A stretch of 35,502 bases of DNA from Lachnospiraceae bacterium (GCA_017467805.1 JAFUKJ010000032.1:1-35502); one strand, 5' to 3'. Positions 1 through 9,124 are shown, counted from the first letter of the stretch. Made by a program: numbers and translations. Notes: generated by a model not told the origin, from the letters alone.

Positions 1-670
1 ATAGGCAGACAAAGAATAAATACACAATATATTAATAATGTGTCAACGCTCCAACTACCGATACCGCAAATAATGCTACATAGAATAATGGATTACGCTT
101 TTTTAGTCCTTTTACCAGCAAAAGGCTTACCAATACCGTAAAGAACATTGCCATAATATACATTCTCAAAAAAGTAGTCGCCGATAAAACTCCCGATGAA
201 ATCATAAAAAAGCAGGATACCAGAAATACAATTTCCTTCTGTGCAGTTAATTCCTTTGCAAGCATTCGCAATACAAAAAGTGTCAACATTGCAAACAGAA
301 TATTTATCCCTGCCGCATACCACTGGCTATAGGTTCCTGCAAAAACTGAACATATCGTATGTATTAATGCATAATATAAAGGCGGATGTACATCCTGGCT
401 TTGCTTCTCCCATACATTACGGTAATTGAATTCCTGCCCCTCCTGCACCACCATGCTTTGTAACCACACCTCCTGCGGCTCCTCATAGGTTACATTTCTT
501 TCAGGATTTACAGTAATTGAAGTATCATAAGTATTATTGGATAACACATATGTAGATACTTCATCCGTATGTAGATTCTTCTTACCGTACATACAGACAA
601 GCAAAATTAATAAAAACCCTATATAGATTCCTATTGGAATTAGCTTTTCTATACTCCTCCAAAATTTCAT
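1..670 (-). pseudogene. GT-C (GT39-like) membrane glycosyltransferase, interrupted by an in-frame stop
   Basis: The gene starts at 670 and reads 212 codons to a TAA at 32-34. The N-terminal membrane helix (about residues 11-28) is followed by an acidic LHTDEVSTYVLSN segment, a VHPPLYYALIHT motif (about 94-105) and several further hydrophobic helices. This is the layout of polyprenol-sugar-dependent GT-C/GT39 transferases, which usually exceed 450 residues. The reading frame ends at GALTHY, TAA, and then continues in the same frame with YIVYLFFVCL to the window edge. THYYY followed by a helix is typical of the family, so TAA most likely replaces a Tyr codon. It starts 15 bp after the GH43 gene, on the same strand, and is probably co-transcribed. 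The substrate is unknown. If the stop is real the product is a truncated, probably inactive fragment. Confidence 0.6.
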
Positions 671-685
671 CCTTATTCTCCCACG

Positions 686-2014
686 TTACTCATACTTTTT
701 GCCCCACAGACATATTCCCTTATTATCCTTGCCTGTAAGAATCAATGTCGGCTTCCACAGCTCATAATCCCAAGCAGGTGAAAGCTGATAAATTTCCTCT
801 ACATTTGCATATCTGACAGCAATCGTATTCTCACTTAACATCTCCCATTTTATACGAGTCAATACTCCAAAGCAGCCTGTTCCATCAGCCCGAAGCTCCA
901 TCGCTGTCGATACCTGTATTCCCTGAGGTGTTGCAGGTGTTAATCGAATTCTTTCATACTTTCCTACAATATCCTCTGCTGTCAATGCTGCCAGCTTTTC
1001 TCCGCTGTATATTTCAGGCGAAGCAAGCGGCCAGCCATCCTTTGACCAATACATCTTTCTGACATGCATAGTAGATGGCTCTCCACCCTTAAAATTCTTC
1101 TCTCTTATATGATGCACCAAATACCATTCATCATCAAAATCATGTAAAACCGAATTATGTCCTGGTGCCATATACTCTGTTCCCTCGTGGAACGCATAAC
1201 CACAGGCAATCATATAACCGATACTGTTATCATCATCATTCAAATCCGTCATATCACGCCCATTATGGTCCAAATAAGGTCCAAGTACGTTCTTGCTTCT
1301 TGCCACACGGATATTATAATCACTACTCAACGAACCATAGGAACAAAACAAATAATAGTACTCTGTATCAGGATTATAGATAATGTACGGACCTTCTATC
1401 GCTCCGTCACACCATCGTGGTCTCCTTGCAATACACTTACCAAAGCCTTCCTCTGCTGCAAATCCAGTCTCCTTATTAAGCTCCAGTATATGAATACCAC
1501 CCCAGAAAGAACCATATACCATATACTGCTTACCATTCTCTACATCCTCAATAATATTCGCATCAATTGCATTAAGTGGACAGCTTGCATCTGTCTTGAC
1601 CACAGCTCCCTTTGCCACAAATGGTCCCTCTGCTTTATCTGCTACTGCAAGATAGATACAGGACTGCTGCACACCAAAAGAAGAGTTCGAACAGTATAAG
1701 CGGTATTCATCGCCTACCTTCACAACATCAGGCGCCCAAATATGCTTTGTTCCAACATGTGCCTGCGAATCGGCAGATGGCTCGTCCGTTACCTTACCGA
1801 TTCGTTCCCATTCTATTAAATCCTTAGAGCGAAGCCCATCTGCCCCTGTACCATATACAAAATAATCGCCTGATACGGGGTCATGATAAATTGCAGGGTC
1901 ATGTGTAAACCACAAAGATTCCTTAGGCAATGGCTCCTTATCCTTGCCAGGCTTATGTACTGGCTTAGCAATTGGTTTCTTTGGTTCCTTAGGAAAGATT
2001 ATGTTTGATTTCAT
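686..2014 (-). CDS. GH43 family arabinan endo-1,5-alpha-L-arabinosidase-like glycoside hydrolase (cytoplasmic)
   Basis: A 442-residue enzyme with the GH43 five-bladed propeller signature. It shows THDPAIYHD with the candidate catalytic base Asp39, NAIDANI with the third carboxylate Asp151, and GAIEGP with the candidate general acid Glu207. APGHNSV and a later DGWPLASPE stretch are typical of the endo-arabinanase branch. Residues from about 340 on resemble the C-terminal beta-barrel domain (GH43_C) of such enzymes. No signal peptide is present; the N-terminus is Lys/Pro-rich, so the enzyme should act inside the cell on imported oligosaccharides. The start at 2014 is chosen because GGAGGA lies 5 nt upstream; an ATG at 2032 has no such site. 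The exact substrate (arabinan, arabinoxylan or related oligosaccharides) is inferred only from the family. Confidence 0.88.
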   Translation of the reverse strand: MKSNIIFPKEPKKPIAKPVHKPGKDKEPLPKESLWFTHDPAIYHDPVSGDYFVYGTGADGLRSKDLIEWERIGKVTDEPSADSQAHVGTKHIWAPDVVKVGDEYRLYCSNSSFGVQQSCIYLAVADKAEGPFVAKGAVVKTDASCPLNAIDANIIEDVENGKQYMVYGSFWGGIHILELNKETGFAAEEGFGKCIARRPRWCDGAIEGPYIIYNPDTEYYYLFCSYGSLSSDYNIRVARSKNVLGPYLDHNGRDMTDLNDDDNSIGYMIACGYAFHEGTEYMAPGHNSVLHDFDDEWYLVHHIREKNFKGGEPSTMHVRKMYWSKDGWPLASPEIYSGEKLAALTAEDIVGKYERIRLTPATPQGIQVSTAMELRADGTGCFGVLTRIKWEMLSENTIAVRYANVEEIYQLSPAWDYELWKPTLILTGKDNKGICLWGKKYE

Positions 2015-2168
2015 ACATTCCTCCATAGTCATCTCTTTATACTTTGAACTTTACCTTCTATATTTTTTGTCTTATCCTTTTGTCGTTTTTTTGTTTTTTT
2101 CAATCAAATGCAAGGAAAATTTCATTTCCTTTGTTAATCAAATCTCTTTTTTGCTTTTTGAAAGAAAT

Positions 2169-3509
2169 CTATTGCAGCATCTTCATTTGCGTTCTATATA
2201 TCTTTATGAAATAAACTAACTCAGCAATTGCTGTAATAGACCACGAAAAGATATAGAGCAAATACAGGGATGGAATGGTCTTAAAATAAGCAAATACAGT
2301 ATATACCCATATCACACGGAATACACAGGACCCCATAATCACAATTATAGTTGGTACAACGCTCTTTCCTAAGCCCCTGCATGCCGCTATACTGGCATCC
2401 ATAAATGCAGACACTCCATACGACAGTCCCATTATTGTCAGTCGCTTCATTCCTGCTTCTATTACAATGGCGTCCTTAGTAAACAACGCCAGGAACGTTT
2501 CTCCAAATACTACAAGCAACAGTCCCATAATGGTTCCAATTCCAAAAGAATAAGCTAAACTAATAAAATAACTCTTTAGTACCCTGTCCTTTTTCTTCGC
2601 ACCAAAATTCTGACTCATGAAACTGGAGCAGGCTGTATAGAACGCCGCCATGACATCATATACTAATGCATCAGCATTTGCTGCGGCTGAGTTTCCCTCT
2701 ACCATAACTGCATCAAAGGAATTCACGCCAACCTGAACAAACAGATTTGCAACCTGAAATATAGCATACTGCAAGGAAGACGGAATACCAATTGTTAAAA
2801 TTGCCTTTACTTTATCTCCATGGAAGCGAAGCTTTGTAAACACCAATCCATATACATCCTTCACTCGTGATAAGGAAATCAAAATTAAAATTGCAGATAC
2901 ATACTGTGAAATAACACTCGCTATTGCAACACCTTCCACATCCATATGAAAGCCTATTACCAATATCAGATTCAACACTACATTCAATACACCTGCTATC
3001 ATCAGATATATTAATGGCTTCCTTGTCTCACCTACAGCACTATATACTCCATTACCAAAATTATACAATGCCAGGGCTGGCATACCTAAGAAATAGATTC
3101 TTAAATACTTGGTTGCACCGTCTATCAGCTCTTCTTTTGTATTCAAAAGCTGTAAAATATCCCTCGAAAAAGTAACGCCTGTTATTAGCAAAAATATTCC
3201 CAGCACCAAACACACTAATGCAGATGTATGTACAGTCTCCACAACCTCTTTCGGCTTCTTGGCGCCATAATGCAATGCCACCAGGACATTAACGCCACAG
3301 GACATACCAATCAATATTCCTGTGAATAACGCAACCAGCGTTGATGTTGACCCAACAGCGCCTAGTGCTTTAGAACCTGCAAACTGTCCCACAACAGCCA
3401 CATCTGCCATATTAAATAACACTTGCAATACATTAGAAAGCATCAATGGAAGACTAAATAACAATATTCGTTTCCACAAATTCCCCTGTGTTAAATCATT
3501 CTTATTCAT
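2169..3509 (-). CDS. MATE family efflux transporter
   Basis: A 446-residue integral membrane protein with about twelve hydrophobic helices in two similar halves. The N-terminal signature LTQGNLWKRILLFSLPLM, followed by NMADVAVVGQFAG, is characteristic of MATE (MatE) drug/sodium or drug/proton antiporters. The start at 3509 has GAGGA about 8 nt upstream; a TTG at 3524 in the same frame is less likely. The gene begins 1 nt after the stop of the small upstream gene, so the two are probably translationally coupled. A 154-bp gap follows before GH43. The substrate cannot be predicted. The neighbourhood hints at export of a small metabolite or toxic compound rather than a dedicated sugar. Confidence 0.93.
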   Translation of the reverse strand: MNKNDLTQGNLWKRILLFSLPLMLSNVLQVLFNMADVAVVGQFAGSKALGAVGSTSTLVALFTGILIGMSCGVNVLVALHYGAKKPKEVVETVHTSALVCLVLGIFLLITGVTFSRDILQLLNTKEELIDGATKYLRIYFLGMPALALYNFGNGVYSAVGETRKPLIYLMIAGVLNVVLNLILVIGFHMDVEGVAIASVISQYVSAILILISLSRVKDVYGLVFTKLRFHGDKVKAILTIGIPSSLQYAIFQVANLFVQVGVNSFDAVMVEGNSAAANADALVYDVMAAFYTACSSFMSQNFGAKKKDRVLKSYFISLAYSFGIGTIMGLLLVVFGETFLALFTKDAIVIEAGMKRLTIMGLSYGVSAFMDASIAACRGLGKSVVPTIIVIMGSCVFRVIWVYTVFAYFKTIPSLYLLYIFSWSITAIAELVYFIKIYRTQMKMLQ

Positions 3510-3510
3510 G

Positions 3511-3777
3511 CTAGTCTTCCTCAATTACCTGAATCTCCATATAATCAAAATCTATATCTTCAATAAAACTATCAGCTCGAAATCTTGCTTTATCATGTCT
3601 CTTAAACTCTTGTATCGTTGACTCTAACCAGATTGGCTTCCCCAAATCAAATTGATAACACACGTCATCTATTGCGTGAAACACCTTGTGTGTTCTCGTA
3701 TCCTGTGAATCATCACATACAACAGTGTCCTTTAGCATTCTATTATCCTTAAAAAGCTTTGCCCATAAACGAAACAT
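3511..3777 (-). CDS. Small conserved hypothetical protein, 88 aa
   Basis: I do not recognise a characterised family. The product is acidic at its C-terminus (ends in EIQVIEED), soluble and without a membrane helix or signal peptide. It contains an HAIDDVCYQFDLGKPIW stretch and a basic FKRHDKARFR segment. A start at 3777 is supported by AAGGGAG about 6 nt upstream. The frame is open further upstream to 3936, but that extension is AT-rich, lysine-heavy and without a ribosome binding site. The gene overlaps almost end-to-start with the MATE gene (1-nt gap), so a shared transcript is likely. From memory similar short proteins occur in other Lachnospiraceae, but this was not checked. Confidence 0.7.
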   Translation of the reverse strand: MFRLWAKLFKDNRMLKDTVVCDDSQDTRTHKVFHAIDDVCYQFDLGKPIWLESTIQEFKRHDKARFRADSFIEDIDFDYMEIQVIEED

Positions 3778-4015
3778 ATTTTTCTCCCTTGTTTTAGTTA
3801 TGTGATAAGTATAGCATATTTTATACATTTCTAACATATATATTATCTTAGTGACTTTCTTTTCACAATATATCGTCACAATCATTTTTACCAACAAACC
3901 TAAATTAATTATAAACTTTTTGTTTATTTTCAACATAAGTATACAAAAATATGGTAGAATGAAATTGGTAGAATGATTATAGTATGAAATCGCTCTACCG
4001 AAGGAGATGTTTAAA

Positions 4016-4672
4016 ATGGAATATAAGTTAAATACGAATTCAGAAGTTGACAGCTGGAAAGAAGTAATTCTCGTATATAATTCTGCCCTAAAGGAAATAG
4101 GAACAAAGCTTGAGATTCTTAATGATGAATTTCAACATGTGCATAGATACAATCCGATTGAACATATTAAGTCACGAATTAAAACATCTGAGAGTATCGT
4201 CAAGAAGCTTAAGAAAAACGGCTACGAGTCTACCATCGAGAATATGGTTAAGTATGTAAACGATATCGCAGGTATCCGAATCATTTGTTCCTTCACAACT
4301 GATATTTACCGTATCGCAGAAATGCTTACAAATCAAACAGATATTAAGGTACTTTCTGTAAAAGATTACATCAAGAATCCTAAAGCAAGCGGTTATAAGA
4401 GCTATCACATGATAGTCTCCATCCCGATTTATCTTTCCGATAGAATCGTTGATGCCAAGGTGGAGATTCAGATTCGAACTGTAGCCATGGACTTTTGGGC
4501 AAGCTTAGAGCATAAGATTCACTACAAGTTTGAAGGAAATGCTCCCGAATATATTAAGGATGACTTATACGAATGTGCCAAGATGGTATCCGAACTGGAT
4601 GCAAAGATGCTGTCACTGAATGAAGAAATTCAACAAATTGAAAAAGAAATGCTTGAAAAGGGCAATATGTGA
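4016..4672 (+). CDS. relQ: Small alarmone synthetase, RelQ/YjbM type (GTP pyrophosphokinase)
   Basis: A 218-residue synthetase-only member of the RelA/SpoT superfamily. It makes (p)ppGpp by transferring pyrophosphate from ATP to GDP or GTP. Visible motifs are PIEHIKSRIKTSESI near residues 47-61 (substrate-binding region), NDIAGIRI (82-89), GYKSYH (126-131) and EIQIRT (150-155) followed by MDFWASLEHKIHYK. No HD hydrolase, TGS or ACT domain is present. The C-terminus is a helical, acidic tail as in tetrameric RelQ proteins. The start at 4016 has AAGGAG 9 nt upstream; an ATG at 4007 abuts that site and is unlikely. It stands alone, divergent from the small gene upstream, and ends inside a long inverted repeat. 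Confidence 0.93.
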   Translation: MEYKLNTNSEVDSWKEVILVYNSALKEIGTKLEILNDEFQHVHRYNPIEHIKSRIKTSESIVKKLKKNGYESTIENMVKYVNDIAGIRIICSFTTDIYRIAEMLTNQTDIKVLSVKDYIKNPKASGYKSYHMIVSIPIYLSDRIVDAKVEIQIRTVAMDFWASLEHKIHYKFEGNAPEYIKDDLYECAKMVSELDAKMLSLNEEIQQIEKEMLEKGNM

Positions 4673-4716
4673 AAATAGCACGCAATTAGGGTTGCGTGCT
4701 ATTTTACATATTGCCC
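4660..4716. terminator. Bidirectional hairpin between convergent relQ and hemolysin III genes
   Basis: A 14-bp perfect stem (4672-4685 with 4692-4705) with a TTAGGG loop is flanked by A4 and T4, so it can terminate transcription from both sides. The complementarity continues outward for 11 more base pairs (4660-4670 with 4706-4716) after a single unpaired G at 4671. The whole 57-nt palindrome starts inside the last codons of relQ and ends at the stop codon of the opposite gene. Confidence 0.85.
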
Positions 4717-5358
4717 TTAAGCTACATATAAGAACATAAAGATAAAGTGACAGATACTCCCAGCCATTACAAATAAATGGAATATCTCGTGAGAGCCAAA
4801 ATTTTTATGAATCGAATTAAATATCGGCATCTTCAAAGCATAAATGATGCCGCCTATTGTATAAATAATTCCACCTGCTAATAACCATCCAAATGCCGCA
4901 TGAGGTAAAACATCCCATAAGGTACCAAACACTAACAGGCATAACCACCCCATTGCTATATAAATAACAGATGAGAACCATTTAGGGCAGGTAATCCAAA
5001 ATGCCTTTATCAGCATTCCCACAACCGCTACTGCCCATACCAGAGCAAGTAATGTGTATCCCATCTTGCCACCTAATACAATCAGACATACAGGTGTATA
5101 CGACCCTGCAATCAAAACAAATATCATCATATGGTCAATCTTACGATATATCTTCAATATCTTATCTGATACCGTCACACTATGATAAGCTGTACTAGCT
5201 CCATATAATAAAATCATACTTCCTGCATATATCAGCATTGCAGTCATGTGCAGCCCTCCCTGCGCCTTTACCAGCAATGCTGCTGCTGCCATCAAAGCCA
5301 TCAGCCATGCAATAAAGTGTGTAATTGCACTACCTGGTTCACGAATTGTTAATTGCAT
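4717..5358 (-). CDS. Hemolysin III family (PAQR-like) membrane protein
   Basis: A 213-residue seven-helix protein of the HlyIII/YplQ family, related to PAQR receptors. The family metal-site motifs are all visible: STAYHS near residue 55, RKIDHMMIF near 73 and GSHEIFHLFVMAGSICHF near the C-terminus. These His and Asp residues form the presumed zinc site. It is inserted in the cytoplasmic membrane. Its role in bacteria is not firmly known; the hemolysin name comes from a Bacillus cereus homologue. AAGGAAGG lies upstream of the ATG. It is convergent with relQ and shares the terminator palindrome with it. Confidence 0.9.
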   Translation of the reverse strand: MQLTIREPGSAITHFIAWLMALMAAAALLVKAQGGLHMTAMLIYAGSMILLYGASTAYHSVTVSDKILKIYRKIDHMMIFVLIAGSYTPVCLIVLGGKMGYTLLALVWAVAVVGMLIKAFWITCPKWFSSVIYIAMGWLCLLVFGTLWDVLPHAAFGWLLAGGIIYTIGGIIYALKMPIFNSIHKNFGSHEIFHLFVMAGSICHFIFMFLYVA

Positions 5359-5444
5359 CTTTCATCCTTCCTTTCATACTCCTATTCTCTACTTACTCTC
5401 TCACTATTTACATAATCCCAAGGCATAATAGTCATCTCTTTATC

Positions 5445-5465
5445 ATGTAGTTTTCAAAACTACAT
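5445..5465. promoter_or_regulatory. 21-bp perfect palindrome upstream of the hemolysin III gene
   Basis: ATGTAGTTTT and AAAACTACAT flank a single C, making a perfect dyad about 85 bp upstream of the hlyIII start and in an otherwise gene-free 243-bp gap. It could be an operator for a dimeric repressor or a small hairpin. No T-run follows on either strand, so it is not a good terminator. The rest of this gap (5359-5557) holds nothing else I can support. Confidence 0.4.
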
Positions 5466-5557
5466 CTTGTTTATCTAAATACTACTCCTTATTATATGCC
5501 GTGTCAACACGATTTATTCAAATTTTATATTCATTTTATGAAAATAGGAATTACATA

Positions 5558-5594
5558 TAAAAAAGAACTCCTTCGAGCTACCTCAAAAGAGTTC
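5558..5594 (-). terminator. Intrinsic terminator of mgtE
   Basis: On the minus strand GAACTC pairs with GAGTTC, extended by TTTTGAG with CTCGAAG (including T-G wobbles) around a GTAG loop, and is followed by six T residues. It lies directly downstream of the mgtE stop codon. Confidence 0.8.
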
Positions 5595-5601
5595 ATCATA
5601 A

Positions 5602-7008
5602 TTACAAATGCAATATATTCAATAAAAAAATCCACGCTAATCCATAATAGGTAACAACGGCAACCAAATCATTCACGGTAGTAATCAAAGGACCCGATGC
5701 TACCGCGGGGTCTACATGAATCTTATGGAAGAACATTGGAACAATGGTTCCTACTAAGCTGGAAATGAGCATTGCTAATAGTAAAGCCACTCCTACACAC
5801 GCCGAAACAGCAAAAGCATATTCCAGGCTTCTTCCTTTCGCCAAACATGCATACACGCCAATAAATCCAAAGGATAAAATACCTAGGATAAGTCCATTCA
5901 AGGCTCCTACCTTAATCTCCTTACCTACATGGGTAAGCTTTTGCTTTGCCTTCAGATTCTCATCCATCAGCACACGAATCGTAACCGCCAGTGACTGGGT
6001 TCCTACATTACCTGCCATTCCAAGAATCAGGGATTGAAAGCTTGTTAAAATTGCAAGCTCGTCTGCCACGGTCTCAAACATACCAACTACCGCAGATACG
6101 CCCATACTAAGTACCAATAAAATAGCAAGCCATGGAAGTCGCTTGCGCATACTGGCAAGAATACCTTCCTCCAAGTCTTCCTCTTCCGTCAAACCAGCCA
6201 GCTTCGCGTAGTCATCCGCCATCTCGTCATCGACTACCTCAACGATATCCTGAGATGTAATTACACCAATCAACTTATTATCTTCATTTAATACAGGAAT
6301 AGAATCCTCCGCATAATCCTTTAATCGTTCAATACAATCTGTAACGGATTCTTCCGCTCTTACATAAGGGTATGACTGACTAATTAGTGATTCCAACTCC
6401 TGATAGGTTCTGGCAATAATCAAGTCCTTCAGATTAATTGCACCGTAAAAGGTCTCATCATCGTCCCTTACATAAATAGTCGTAATATTGTCATGCTCCT
6501 CTGCCTGAGCAATCAGCTCACGCATCGCCTGTTTAATCGTAAGCTTCCTATGAATCTCGATAAAATTCGTAGTCATCTTACTACCAATCTGATCCTCTTC
6601 ATAGGAACAAATCAGCTTAATATCCTCCTGAGACTCTTCATCCATCAACTCCAAAATCTGTTGTCTGGTCTCTTCGTCCACCTCTTCAAGAACATCGACA
6701 GCATCATCCGCATCCATGTTCTCAATGATATCTGCAGCACGCTCGGGTTCTAATTCGTCCAGATACTTACCAACATCATCCAGATATGCAAAAATCTCAG
6801 ATACACGTTCTACTCCCAATATCTGATACAGCTTTCTGCGTTCTCTTTGGTCCAACTCATCCAACGCATCTGCTATATCATTATCATGATAATTGTCAAT
6901 CTCCTCTGCCAACTCTTCCGCAGGCATTCCACTTCGGATTAACTCTACCAATTCCTCTACATAGTTCTGCTCTTTAACGACTTCTTCGCTTAAAATCTCT
7001 TTCTCCAT
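5602..7008 (-). CDS. mgtE: Magnesium transporter MgtE
   Basis: A 468-residue Mg2+ channel. The N-terminal superhelical MgtE_N domain (about residues 20-125) carries repeated acidic Asp/Glu segments such as ENMDADDAVDVLEEVDEE. A CBS pair follows (about 130-260), then a five-helix membrane domain (about 285-465). The pore motif DPAVASGPLITTVND near residue 440 includes the conserved Asp that binds Mg2+ in the channel. The start at 7008 has AGGAGG 7 nt upstream; the open frame extends to 7089 without a site and overlaps the HAD gene. Gating by cytosolic Mg2+ through the N and CBS domains is known for the family. It lies 35 bp behind the HAD gene and is probably in the same operon. Confidence 0.95.
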   Translation of the reverse strand: MEKEILSEEVVKEQNYVEELVELIRSGMPAEELAEEIDNYHDNDIADALDELDQRERRKLYQILGVERVSEIFAYLDDVGKYLDELEPERAADIIENMDADDAVDVLEEVDEETRQQILELMDEESQEDIKLICSYEEDQIGSKMTTNFIEIHRKLTIKQAMRELIAQAEEHDNITTIYVRDDDETFYGAINLKDLIIARTYQELESLISQSYPYVRAEESVTDCIERLKDYAEDSIPVLNEDNKLIGVITSQDIVEVVDDEMADDYAKLAGLTEEEDLEEGILASMRKRLPWLAILLVLSMGVSAVVGMFETVADELAILTSFQSLILGMAGNVGTQSLAVTIRVLMDENLKAKQKLTHVGKEIKVGALNGLILGILSFGFIGVYACLAKGRSLEYAFAVSACVGVALLLAMLISSLVGTIVPMFFHKIHVDPAVASGPLITTVNDLVAVVTYYGLAWIFLLNILHL

Positions 7009-7043
7009 CCCCTGCCTCCTTCTGCACATGGGGTATGCGCTAT

Positions 7044-7703
7044 TTATTCTTCGAAAATATATCTTATATCTGCAAGTGTATCCACACATCGATATAAATA
7101 TTTACTAAGCTCTTCATCAGGTCTCGTCAAATCAGGTACCATTACTGGCTTACAGCCCGCTCGATACGCCGCCATAATGCCATTAGGAGAATCCTCAACT
7201 GCAATACAATCCTCAGGCTTCTCTCCTATCTGCTCACATGCATACAGATAGACATCAGGTGCAGGCTTTCCATTCTTCACCTGCTTTGCACTCACGATTT
7301 TATCAAAGCGGTCATATACTCCAATATTCTTTAAATGCTGTGTGGTCAGCTCTATCCCTGTCGCAGTCGCAACCGCCGCCTTAATCTCCTTCTCATGCAG
7401 AAAGCTCAGTATCTCATCAAGCCCTGGCTTTCTCTCTAATCCAAACTCCTCAATACGCTGTGCTACAATCTCACGTCTTCTCTCCCGCACCGCATAATAA
7501 TCAAACTCTTTACCAAATATATCCTGCATCAGCTTCTCACCAAGCTTCGCATCACAGCTTCTAAGCAAAAGTGCATGTTCTCTCGTAAAAGGAAAACCAG
7601 CTTCTGTAGCAGCCTGACACCAGCCCGCATTATAGTGCTTTTCCGTATCTAATAAAACTCCGTCCATATCAAATATAACAGCCTTTATCATGCCAATAAC
7701 CAT
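7044..7703 (-). CDS. HAD superfamily phosphatase, beta-phosphoglucomutase-like
   Basis: About 219 residues with all HAD motifs. Motif I is DMDGVLLDTE near the N-terminus (nucleophile Asp and acid/base Asp), motif II is the VATATG region, motif III is the Lys in NGKPAPDVY, and motif IV is VEDSPNGIMAA with the Mg2+-binding Asp. An alpha-helical C1 cap lies between motifs I and II, as in beta-phosphoglucomutase and related sugar- or nucleoside-phosphate phosphatases. The substrate is unknown. The start at 7703 is supported by a close GGAGAGG; an ATG at 7691 (MIKAVIFDMDG) is an alternative. It precedes mgtE by 35 bp on the same strand. Confidence 0.9.
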   Translation of the reverse strand: MVIGMIKAVIFDMDGVLLDTEKHYNAGWCQAATEAGFPFTREHALLLRSCDAKLGEKLMQDIFGKEFDYYAVRERRREIVAQRIEEFGLERKPGLDEILSFLHEKEIKAAVATATGIELTTQHLKNIGVYDRFDKIVSAKQVKNGKPAPDVYLYACEQIGEKPEDCIAVEDSPNGIMAAYRAGCKPVMVPDLTRPDEELSKYLYRCVDTLADIRYIFEE

Positions 7704-7824
7704 GCCTCTCCGACACCTGCAAACTTTCTGATGCTTTAGCATCTTGTGCAGGTACAAATTGGTGTGTGAAAATTTATTTTCACACTGTGATTATTTTAAC
7801 ATATTTCCAAACCCTTGAAAACCA

Positions 7825-7860
7825 AAAGAGTTGCTTTTCTTTTCGAAAAAGCAACTCTTT
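7825..7860 (-). terminator. Hairpin after the ATPase gene
   Basis: A 14-bp perfect stem (7825-7838 with 7847-7860) built of AAAGAGTTGCTTTT and its complement lies 4 nt beyond the ATPase stop on the minus strand. The following run is T-rich but interrupted (TTTTGGTTTTC), so it is a moderate terminator. Confidence 0.7.
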
Positions 7861-7864
7861 ATCA

Positions 7865-9124
7865 CTACTGTGCATTCATAATTTCCTGCTTCGGTTTATT
7901 CTGATTCTGCTGTATCAAATTAAGCAACGTAATATAATTTCGAATCATATCTCTGACCGTCATATCCTCAGCATTTTGTGCCTTTGCATACTGCTGCTTT
8001 AAGAAGTAAATATAATCGTCGTGGTCAAGCTTGGACTGATAATCATATACCGCTTCATGCATCTTTGTCAGCTTCTCTATTAACACATAGGTTTCTCCAG
8101 GATTCAATGCCGCCAATCTTATAATCGGTGCAGCCATATCTCTGAATGGTACAATCCCATCCTTTGTCAGCACCTTATCTTCTAAGCGTGTACGAAGCGA
8201 CTCATAGCTGTAAATACCTCTCGTCCTATCCTCCAGTGCTTCCTTGGTAATACTCATCAGAATTCCCATATACTTTACTTTGCCCTGCATAATACTATTA
8301 TAAATATCTAAAAGCTTTCTATAATTATATTCACGTCCCACCTTACTTGGTATCTCGTAAATGTTAGATAACTCATCCACGCAAAGGTATAGCCCCTTAT
8401 ACCCCGCTCTTATAGCAAAATCAGTAAACAGCCTGATAAATTCGAACCAGTTTTCATCTGTTACAATGAGATTCACACCAAGCTCACTCTTTGCCTCAGT
8501 CTTTGTACGGTATTCTCCATAAAGCCAGCGAAAGACACTTCTTTGTATCTCTTCGTCACCATTTTTTCTGCCTTCATAATATAGCTGTAATACTCTGCCA
8601 AAATCAAAGCCGTTTATCTGCTGCTGCATCGCAGAGGTCGTTTCAAAAATCCTCTTACTTACCTCGTTTTCAAAGCCTTCATCTTTGGGCAGCACTCCCT
8701 TTTGTACCACTTCATTTTCAATGGTACTAATCCATTTATCTAAAATAATCGGCAAAGCACCACTATCAGGGCAGGAACGAATTGCCATATTATGCACAAG
8801 TTCTTTGTAAAGAGCTAATCCCTGTCCTCTATGTCCCACAAAACGTTTTTCAACAGAAAGCTCTGCATCCGTAACCACAAAATCCTTCTCCAACACATGA
8901 TTACGAAGTGCGTGCATCAAAAAAGTCTTTCCACTTCCATATTTGCCCACAACAAATCTAAAGGAAGCTCCCCCTTTTTCAATCATAGCAACATCCTGCA
9001 ATAGCGCTGCAATCTCATTTCGTCTTCCTACCGTGATGTACTCCAGCCCTACTCTTGGTACCACACCACCCTTAAGCGAATTAAGTACGGTTGCCGCTAT
9101 TTCTGCTGGTATTTCATTTCCCAT
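7865..9124 (-). CDS. P-loop ATPase of the BrxC/D (DUF2791) type
   Basis: A 419-residue STAND/AAA-like ATPase. GKYGSGKT at residues 60-67 is the Walker A and LYLCVDEL (245-252) the Walker B. The N-terminal VGRRNEI box (32-38) and the SIT...RTRLED region further on match the family known as DUF2791 or BREX ATP-binding protein BrxC/D. Members are found in BREX defence loci and in Ter-linked operons. Here no BREX methylase, PglZ or BrxL gene is present in the window. The only partner is the DUF4391-like gene 64 bp upstream on the same strand. AAGGCAGGG lies 6 nt before the start. The ATPase family call is firm for the P-loop and moderate for the subfamily; its role here is unknown. Confidence 0.82.
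   Translation of the reverse strand: MGNEIPAEIAATVLNSLKGGVVPRVGLEYITVGRRNEIAALLQDVAMIEKGGASFRFVVGKYGSGKTFLMHALRNHVLEKDFVVTDAELSVEKRFVGHRGQGLALYKELVHNMAIRSCPDSGALPIILDKWISTIENEVVQKGVLPKDEGFENEVSKRIFETTSAMQQQINGFDFGRVLQLYYEGRKNGDEEIQRSVFRWLYGEYRTKTEAKSELGVNLIVTDENWFEFIRLFTDFAIRAGYKGLYLCVDELSNIYEIPSKVGREYNYRKLLDIYNSIMQGKVKYMGILMSITKEALEDRTRGIYSYESLRTRLEDKVLTKDGIVPFRDMAAPIIRLAALNPGETYVLIEKLTKMHEAVYDYQSKLDHDDYIYFLKQQYAKAQNAEDMTVRDMIRNYITLLNLIQQNQNKPKQEIMNAQ

Noticed and set aside
1157-1699. A 180-codon open frame on the plus strand opposite the GH43 gene
   Set aside because: It is antisense to a well-supported enzyme, has no ribosome binding site and a composition unlike a protein (Ile/Thr/Cys-rich).
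3778-3936. N-terminal extension of the small protein before the MATE gene
   Set aside because: AT-rich, Lys/Ile-heavy and without a ribosome binding site; the ATG at 3777 has a good one.
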